Origin: Fibrobacteraceae bacterium
Lineage (GTDB): Bacteria; Fibrobacterota; Fibrobacteria; Fibrobacterales; Fibrobacteraceae
Length of the DNA stretch: 10,333 bases
Direction: 5' to 3'
NCBI GenBank assembly: GCA_021443045.1
Contig: JABUUT010000011.1
Span: forward strand, 32,497 to 42,829
Part shown: in pieces, positions 8,001-10,333 of the stretch
Numbering within the stretch: position 1 is the stretch's first letter
Layout of the letters: every line of letters begins with the position of its first letter
The notes under the pieces: model-generated
What the model saw: only the letters and a program-made list of their open reading frames with translations
Told to the model about the DNA's origin: nothing
Database searches by the model: none
Position numbers and translations under genes: made by a program

Positions 8001-9391
8001 TTCATGGAAATATTCATCATGGGAGTCTTGCTCAATTCCAAGGTAATGTACTGGGCCTTGTCCACAAATTCCGGGCCTTCATTTAACACAGCGTGGTCAA
8101 AGAGGTCCAGTTCCATTATAGGAGGGTCAAAAGGAACATAGCGAAAATCCTGGGCTCGGAATTCGGCATCAATGGTTATTTTTTTTGCCATGAGCTGGCC
8201 CGCAAAGGAGGTGTGCTGCTTAATAAGAATATCGTCGTTTACAATAAATGTGCCCTGAATGTTCTTTTTGCTGGCTCCAATTTCAAAGTACTCGTTTAAA
8301 TAGAAAAGAAGGTTTCCGCCATAGCTCTTGTTGGGAACAATGTTTTTACCCTTGTAAACAGTGGTATCTTTTCCAGAGGGGGTTTTGTCGGGCCACATGC
8401 CGTAGTCGGCAATAATGTTCCAATGTTCTCCATCCCAAAGGTCGTTGGAGGGAGCCTGGAGTATTTCGATATTGTTGTAACTACCGATACCCAGGTTGGT
8501 AATGGATTCTTTTACAAAAACACGAGTGAGACGCCCGTTGGGAGGCATGCGAAAAACCAGTTTGCCCGTTTTTTTAAAGGCAATGGATTCAAAGAACAAA
8601 TCACAAACGCCACTGGTGGCACAAATGTCTGTTTTTTTGCCGTTTGGCGGAATATCGATGTAGTAAACAGAATCTTCCTGTGTGGGGTCCATGGCTGTAA
8701 TGCCAGGAAGCCAAGTCACATTAGTATCCAATTCTGGAATATCCAGATTGCGGTCGACCAAAGGCACATAGGTGCTATCATCACATTTGGAAGGGTGAAG
8801 GTCCAGCTCGTCGCAGTAGTGGTTGTAGTTTTTTACCACATCATCTTCAGAACCTTTTGTACAGGAAGAAGCGTTGAGAACAGTGCCGTGGGCCACACTG
8901 ACCCCCCGTGCGGCAATATCATTAATTTTACCACCAATGCAGTAGTCACCCACAAAGTAATTTGTGTTTCTACCATTAAAATCAGAAACAAAGTCCCCAT
9001 CAAAACGAACAGGCCCCGTAAGCAAGGTATCGGTACCATCACTATTTCGGTAGCTTCCACCAAAGAGAATGGGGCCTCCAATAATGTGGTGGATGTTGCC
9101 AGTCATGTTCAGGTTGCCCTTGGCACTGCCCACATAGCCCAGGGAATCGGTAATAAAGGTATTCATGCCCTTAAAGTGGATGCCATCGCCACCCTTGGTG
9201 CCTGTACCAAACAGCTTGTAGCGGATTAATTTGTTCCATTCACCTTGCTGAGCAGTAAGGTCGCTGGACGCATTTTTGAACTTGAAAGGACGCACATCGG
9301 CAGCACCGACAGAGCCTGCAAAGCAGAACACTGCCAAAACACCCCAAAAAAGGGCTAAAAAAGCTTTTTTTTGTTTTTTCTCAACAGCCAT
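5039..9391 (-). CDS. Giant secreted Calx-beta/cadherin multidomain surface protein (paralogue 2)
   Basis: A 1450-residue tandem paralogue of the downstream 1546-residue protein, probably a calcium-binding surface or secreted adhesin (inferred). Residues 1-30 are a signal peptide (basic VEKKQKK, core FLALFWGVLAVFCFAG, cut after VGA). The mature start ADVRPFKF is identical in both proteins although the signal peptides differ. Order: choice-of-anchor-A-like domain about 31-423 (Cys 151, 177, 193, 203, 257, 263), Calx-beta about 425-568 (VDDDD), cadherin-like beta domain about 576-680, one cadherin repeat 682-783 (LDYEAD), Ig-like about 786-868, three ~36-residue repeats 989-1098, Ig-like about 1108-1185, C-terminal domain 1186-1450 ending PFGYKRPPKK. 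The ATG at 9391-9389 is chosen because it directly precedes the signal peptide; the frame stays open upstream, but that stretch crosses an RNA gene. Its ribosome site is weak (GGGG, nine bases). The first codons contain A6 and A8 runs. Confidence 0.94.
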   Translation of the reverse strand: MAVEKKQKKAFLALFWGVLAVFCFAGSVGAADVRPFKFKNASSDLTAQQGEWNKLIRYKLFGTGTKGGDGIHFKGMNTFITDSLGYVGSAKGNLNMTGNIHHIIGGPILFGGSYRNSDGTDTLLTGPVRFDGDFVSDFNGRNTNYFVGDYCIGGKINDIAARGVSVAHGTVLNASSCTKGSEDDVVKNYNHYCDELDLHPSKCDDSTYVPLVDRNLDIPELDTNVTWLPGITAMDPTQEDSVYYIDIPPNGKKTDICATSGVCDLFFESIAFKKTGKLVFRMPPNGRLTRVFVKESITNLGIGSYNNIEILQAPSNDLWDGEHWNIIADYGMWPDKTPSGKDTTVYKGKNIVPNKSYGGNLLFYLNEYFEIGASKKNIQGTFIVNDDILIKQHTSFAGQLMAKKITIDAEFRAQDFRYVPFDPPIMELDLFDHAVLNEGPEFVDKAQYITLELSKTPMMNISMKYCFEFSESANKHPEWGREHKNDSASYADVDLDRSELNLCKDGSKELSLSAGETKTVKIKVYVVDDTLSERAEYFRLKFFDMNGAVLADGSRSGYYDIKIVDDDDIPLSKDGSITGFEDEVLHFNDSSFYAVTSDSLPLDGYSIVFVSVPTKGSFLFNDKKVTIGDTVVSTELDNLTFLSKKNDFGSPYASFTYILLNEQGNATESTYKFTINMDPSNDAPSIVDTTFTVAEDTTEETVGKEVGKVLVKDIDKEEEFLKNELSIISGDKEYFDIDKKTGIITTKKPLDYEADTVLVIKVLVNDGTNKDTAEVVVRISNIVEKSTIEITRFETGDGVVKCKENCGNTFTMNEYTGTLSWEADGQFKFDTTLVNLNEGMNKVILTYENPTKDVPAKKEVIIFVSTKSPDITLAIDSTVPFTPNIYTIVEPVDEKDTTIYINPDRQTLVVTVKEPVLDSTYTDSTCNYQTRNFEVPFSLNPQNVSSSDFETIKKIAGQGLMLDIDLGDASQKTIVNDSLYLRSYDTKVAGKNVTVSYYTDKEGNVIKNADGTEVITVSFAAKSNGKNITLSYEADAMTGTLIPGPAEGVFMVNFIAASDSNSKTKASYYLDESGKIIEDNEKDVGYRLEYTYTNAFGNTAVRSIYVVMDAVKPKVLIVTPEDKANLSTSFVSVDWCVDLFDGKGCLPQDSLNMQALETGWNEIARYYRDKAGNVDSMIISVFVKEIKDIAISLEKNVSSMTPDKVDEYYSVYTPVKGQSYGVSLLDPSANKEVETIVGGSFGSQEGSGNAPYGTLEGHLGPTLIIDVRAPMVNAVGGLATLDDIVSNGYVALDGVDAAESKKISVDEYVETYCSEDFQDKYFTSKGDISKLSLFDTKLFVKIWVYTNLGHFVDYFKFTQEMNDPDFISDAGLLKIFFEQKPNEQGEIKDSEGRNYATGSYLYKTESTMRSTLSCTLPPISDENKKGRVGEKRKEEGNILVPFGYKRPPKK
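6098..6427 (-). repeat. Three ~36-residue tandem beta repeats inside paralogue 2
   Basis: Residues 989-1098 contain units beginning GKNVTVSYYTD, GKNITLSYEAD and SKTKASYYLD. Each is followed by a Gly turn and a hydrophobic-I segment (GNVIK, GTLIP, GKIIE), then a second strand (VITVSF, FMVNF, YRLEY). They sit between the two Ig-like modules, as in the paralogue. The repeat is degenerate at the protein level, so the duplications are old and pre-date the gene duplication. Confidence 0.6.
7043..7348 (-). repeat. Single cadherin repeat in paralogue 2
   Basis: Residues 682-783 show the acidic loop VKDIDKEEE, the strand GIITTKKP, the calcium-ligand motif LDYEAD and a final AEVVVRISN strand. Its front linker (NDAPSI) matches the first cadherin repeat of the neighbouring paralogue (NDAPTI). 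Its second half (SIISGD, TTKKPLDYEAD, then NI) matches that protein's second repeat (SILSGD, TTKTPLDFEAD, NI). Confidence 0.75.
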
Positions 9392-9414
9392 AAGAAACAA
9401 CCCCGTATTCCCAT
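9355..9414 (-). other. Short reading frame overlapping the start of paralogue 2
   Basis: An ATG at 9414-9412 has a better Shine-Dalgarno (GGAG at 9425-9422, seven-base spacer) than the annotated start of the large gene. It opens 19 codons (MGIRGCFLWLLRKNKKKLF) and stops at TAG inside the signal-peptide coding region of that gene. The two frames differ so that a -1 shift moves a ribosome into the large gene. In the short frame the codons AGA AAA AAC and AAA AAA AAG form the heptamers A AAA AAC and A AAA AAG. It may be a leader peptide, a frameshift entry, or chance. Confidence 0.3.
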
Positions 9415-9421
9415 GACACAA

Positions 9422-9425
9422 CTCC
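9422..9425 (-). promoter_or_regulatory. Shine-Dalgarno-like GGAG ahead of the overlapping short frame
   Basis: GGAG is spaced seven bases from the out-of-frame ATG at 9414. It is 30 bases from the ATG of the large gene, too far to serve it directly. The only ribosome-site-like sequence for the large gene itself is GGGG at 9404-9401. Confidence 0.35.
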
Positions 9426-9430
9426 AGCAC

Positions 9431-9438
9431 CAAATTTA
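9431..9438 (-). promoter_or_regulatory. Candidate promoter element TAAATTTG for paralogue 2
   Basis: The minus strand reads TAAATTTG, an exact TAnnTTTG match. The start would be near 9425, giving a leader of about 35 bases. A competing -10-like TATAGT lies at 9464-9459 (minus), with a start near 9452. No convincing -33/-35 box accompanies either. If the TAnnTTTG site is used, the GGAG at 9425-9422 would fall at the very 5' end of the message. Confidence 0.33.
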
Positions 9439-9480
9439 GAAATAATTTGTAGAAATCCACTATAATTAAAAAAATTTTAC

Positions 9481-9488
9481 TATATTTG
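9481..9488 (+). promoter_or_regulatory. Candidate promoter element TATATTTG for the SRP RNA
   Basis: TATATTTG is an exact TAnnTTTG match and also contains a near-consensus -10 (TATATT). It ends five bases before the 5' end predicted from the closing helix of the RNA (about 9491-9493), as expected for a -7/-10 element. A perfect TATAAT also occurs at 9461-9466, but its start would lie about 20 bases too early. No clear -35 or -33 box is seen. Confidence 0.5.
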
Positions 9489-9492
9489 GTAG

Positions 9493-9587
9493 TCCTAGGC
9501 CCTATACAATGATTTTTTGCGGGCAATCTCGCCAGGGCGAAAGCAGCAACGAACTTGCGGAACTTTATGTGTGTAGGTCGCCTAGGA
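9493..9587 (+). ncRNA. ffs: Signal recognition particle RNA, small bacterial type (4.5S)
   Basis: The RNA partner of Ffh in co-translational membrane targeting. The ends pair perfectly: TCCTAGGC (9493-9500) with GCCTAGGA (9580-9587). Next, CCTATACA (9501-9508) pairs with TGTGTAGG (9570-9577) with one wobble. Inside, GCAA (9523-9526) pairs with TTGC (9555-9558) and TCG (9529-9531) with CGA (9550-9552). This leads to the conserved Ffh-binding loop CCAGG (9532-9536) opposite AGCAA (9545-9549), capped by GC-GAAA-GC (9537-9544). The 3' strand GCGGAA...GTGTG also fits the family. The length of about 95 bases, without an Alu domain, fits the short bacterial form. The apical stem has two base pairs where I expect three (CAGG-10 bases-AGCA is usual, here eight). 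Distinct from RNase P RNA, tmRNA and 6S RNA, whose signatures are absent. Confidence 0.88.
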
Positions 9588-9595
9588 TTTTTTTT
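9580..9595 (+). terminator. ffs: Intrinsic terminator formed by the SRP RNA closing helix and T8
   Basis: The 3' arm of the RNA's closing helix (GCCTAGGA, 9580-9587) is followed immediately by eight T (9588-9595). Together with the 5' arm at 9493-9500 this makes a terminator in which the RNA's own terminal stem is the terminator stem. It lies 32 bases before the phosphatase start codon. Confidence 0.75.
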
Positions 9596-9597
9596 GC

Positions 9598-9615
9598 TTA
9601 AAAAATCTTTTTTAA
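9598..9615 (+). promoter_or_regulatory. AT-only inverted repeat ahead of the phosphatase gene
   Basis: TTAAAAAA (9598-9605) and TTTTTTAA (9608-9615) are perfect inverted arms with a two-base centre. They fill much of the 32-base gap between the SRP terminator and the ATG at 9628. The stretch has no Shine-Dalgarno, only AAAGAT about eight bases from the ATG. Function is unknown; it may simply be an AT-rich leader or a second run of T for termination. Confidence 0.3.
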
Positions 9616-9627
9616 AGATAAATTTCA

Positions 9628-10263
9628 ATGATTCTCTGGACTTTTAGACATACAAAACCATACAATCCCCAAGATGTATGCTACGGAAGGCTGGACTTTG
9701 ATGTTTCCCCCTCTTTTGAAGACGAAAGTTCCGCAGCCATCGAAGATTTTTTAAAAACCGACGCCAAGCCCACGAGACTTTTTAGCAGCCCCCTGCTCAG
9801 GGCCAAAAAATTGGCAGAAAAAGTAGGCAGTGCGATAAAACTGAAGGTGGAATTGGAACCCGCCATTCAAGAAATTTGTTTTGGAGCCTGGGAAGGGCAA
9901 AAACTTACAGAAGTGCCACGAAATGAAATGGCCGGGTGGAAAAACGACCTTCGTGGGTATCGTTTTCCATCTAATGAAACTTACCAGGGCGAATCCTTTT
10001 ACGATGTAGACAAGCGTGTTTGCCATTTTTTAGACAGCCTCCCCGACCAGGGCGAATTCCTGTTTGTAAGCCACGCTGGAGTAATAGCTTCTTTGATGCA
10101 CGCCTGCTGTGGGCTTCCCGATGACAAATTTGTGGAAGGCGAATTTAGCTACACCATGGTGACCCGTTTTGAATTTACCCGAAACCCGGAAGGCCATTAC
10201 CGGGGAACATACCAAACCGTGCACAACGGCATACAGATGCCCCCACTGAAGATGGGCAAGTAG
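9628..10263 (+). CDS. Histidine phosphatase family protein (CobC/phosphoglycerate mutase-like)
   Basis: A 211-residue cytosolic phosphatase of the histidine phosphatase superfamily, branch 1. The nucleophile is His8 in FRHT, which replaces the usual RHG. Other expected active-site residues are Arg7, Arg58 (SSPLLRA), acid Glu82 (QEICFGAWEG) and His149 (VSHAGV). The pattern RHTxP, VCYGRLD, SF-E and the FGAWEG/GESFYDVDKRV blocks are closest to alpha-ribazole phosphatase (CobC-like) proteins, which remove the 5' phosphate of alpha-ribazole phosphate in late cobamide synthesis. A general sugar-phosphate or phosphoglycerate mutase-like role cannot be excluded, as substrate is hard to predict in this family. 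Length is normal. The start is fixed by the RH motif at residues 7-8. There is no clear Shine-Dalgarno. The gene lies 32 bases after the SRP RNA terminator, and no independent promoter is evident. No cobamide partner gene is visible to support the CobC assignment. Confidence 0.92.
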   Translation: MILWTFRHTKPYNPQDVCYGRLDFDVSPSFEDESSAAIEDFLKTDAKPTRLFSSPLLRAKKLAEKVGSAIKLKVELEPAIQEICFGAWEGQKLTEVPRNEMAGWKNDLRGYRFPSNETYQGESFYDVDKRVCHFLDSLPDQGEFLFVSHAGVIASLMHACCGLPDDKFVEGEFSYTMVTRFEFTRNPEGHYRGTYQTVHNGIQMPPLKMGK

Positions 10264-10265
10264 CG

Positions 10266-10333
10266 ATGAAAGGCTGTTGGTGGTTGCAGCGGAGCTGCCA
10301 ACTCTTGCGACTTGGAAGTGGGCCTGCAAGCCC
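10266..10333 (+). CDS. Possible start of a downstream gene, cut by the window edge
   Basis: An ATG two bases after the phosphatase stop opens a frame that stays open to the end of the window (22 codons, beginning MKGCWWLQRSCQ). The tight spacing would suit a co-transcribed, translationally coupled gene. The peptide matches nothing I recognise, and the other two plus-strand frames are also open at the edge, so coding status is uncertain. The stretch contains a small hairpin (GCAGC-gga-GCTGC, 10286-10298). Confidence 0.3.
   Translation, partial: MKGCWWLQRSCQLLRLGSGPAS

Noticed and set aside
8423..9229. 268-residue plus-strand open frame antisense to paralogue 2
   Set aside because: It mirrors the codon structure of the real minus-strand gene, has no recognisable domain, and similar antisense frames occur throughout both large genes.
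9357..9370. Palindrome AAAAAAGCTTTTTT as an operator or terminator
   Set aside because: It lies inside the signal-peptide coding region, where Lys and Leu/Phe codons naturally produce A and T runs. There is no loop and no independent support. Its A8 part is considered under the slippery-tract finding instead.
9341..9391. Lipoprotein signal (Cys in AVFC of the paralogue 2 signal peptide)
   Set aside because: The residue before Cys is Phe, not Gly/Ala/Ser, and a clean signal peptidase I site (VGA|AD) follows, matching the site in the paralogue.
9392..9628. Upstream extension of the 1450-residue gene by 79 residues to a TTG at 9628
   Set aside because: The frame is open, but the added peptide would sit in front of a good signal peptide, would be translated antisense through the SRP RNA gene and both candidate promoters, and has no paralogue counterpart. 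The signal-peptide ATG at 9391 is preferred.
10283..10302. Hairpin GTTGCAGC / GCTGC(c)AAC as a terminator for the phosphatase
   Set aside because: No T-run follows and it overlaps a possible downstream reading frame. It may be coding sequence with chance pairing.
10030..10329. 99-residue minus-strand frame opposite the phosphatase
   Set aside because: It is antisense to the conserved SHAGV catalytic region of the phosphatase and has no recognisable content.

Overview
The window looks like chromosomal DNA of a free-living bacterium of the Fibrobacterota, most likely Fibrobacter or a close relative. This is an inference. It rests on moderate-to-low GC, two very large exported proteins built from Calx-beta, cadherin and Ig-like modules in a style familiar from Fibrobacter surface proteins, a CobC-like histidine phosphatase that resembles FCB-group members, and promoter-like TAnnTTTG motifs of the Bacteroidetes type. 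No phage, transposon, CRISPR or tRNA signature is visible.

Layout. Positions 1-213 are non-coding and hold three decayed repeat fragments that share the core GGATGAC. Positions 214-4854 (minus) encode a 1546-residue secreted multidomain protein. Positions 4855-5038 are a spacer with a strong 14-bp intrinsic terminator for the upstream gene, then candidate promoters and a clean Shine-Dalgarno for the downstream gene. Positions 5039-9391 (minus) encode a 1450-residue paralogue of the first protein. Positions 9392-9627 are a divergent region that carries an unlabelled RNA gene on the plus strand: a small bacterial SRP RNA (4.5S, ffs) at about 9493-9587, ended by its own closing helix plus T8. 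Positions 9628-10263 (plus) encode a histidine-phosphatase family protein. The last 70 bases may hold the start of a further plus-strand gene.

How the genes relate. The two large proteins are tandem paralogues with the same order of parts: signal peptide, choice-of-anchor-A-like N-terminal domain, Calx-beta, a cadherin-like beta domain, cadherin repeat(s), an Ig-like module, three short tandem beta repeats, a second Ig-like module, and a strongly conserved C-terminal domain ending in a basic PFGYKRP tail. They differ by 96 residues, about one cadherin repeat. The terminator between them suggests separate transcription. Both are probably calcium-dependent surface or secreted adhesion/structural proteins. 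SRP RNA and the phosphatase are housekeeping neighbours with no obvious functional link to them.

The main points for a second look are: the SRP RNA, whose apical stem appears one base pair shorter than the usual form; a short, better-initiated reading frame overlapping the start of the 1450-residue gene and crossing two classical -1 slippery heptamers; the one-cadherin difference between the paralogues, with the single repeat looking like a hybrid; and exact TAnnTTTG motifs upstream of all three likely transcription units.
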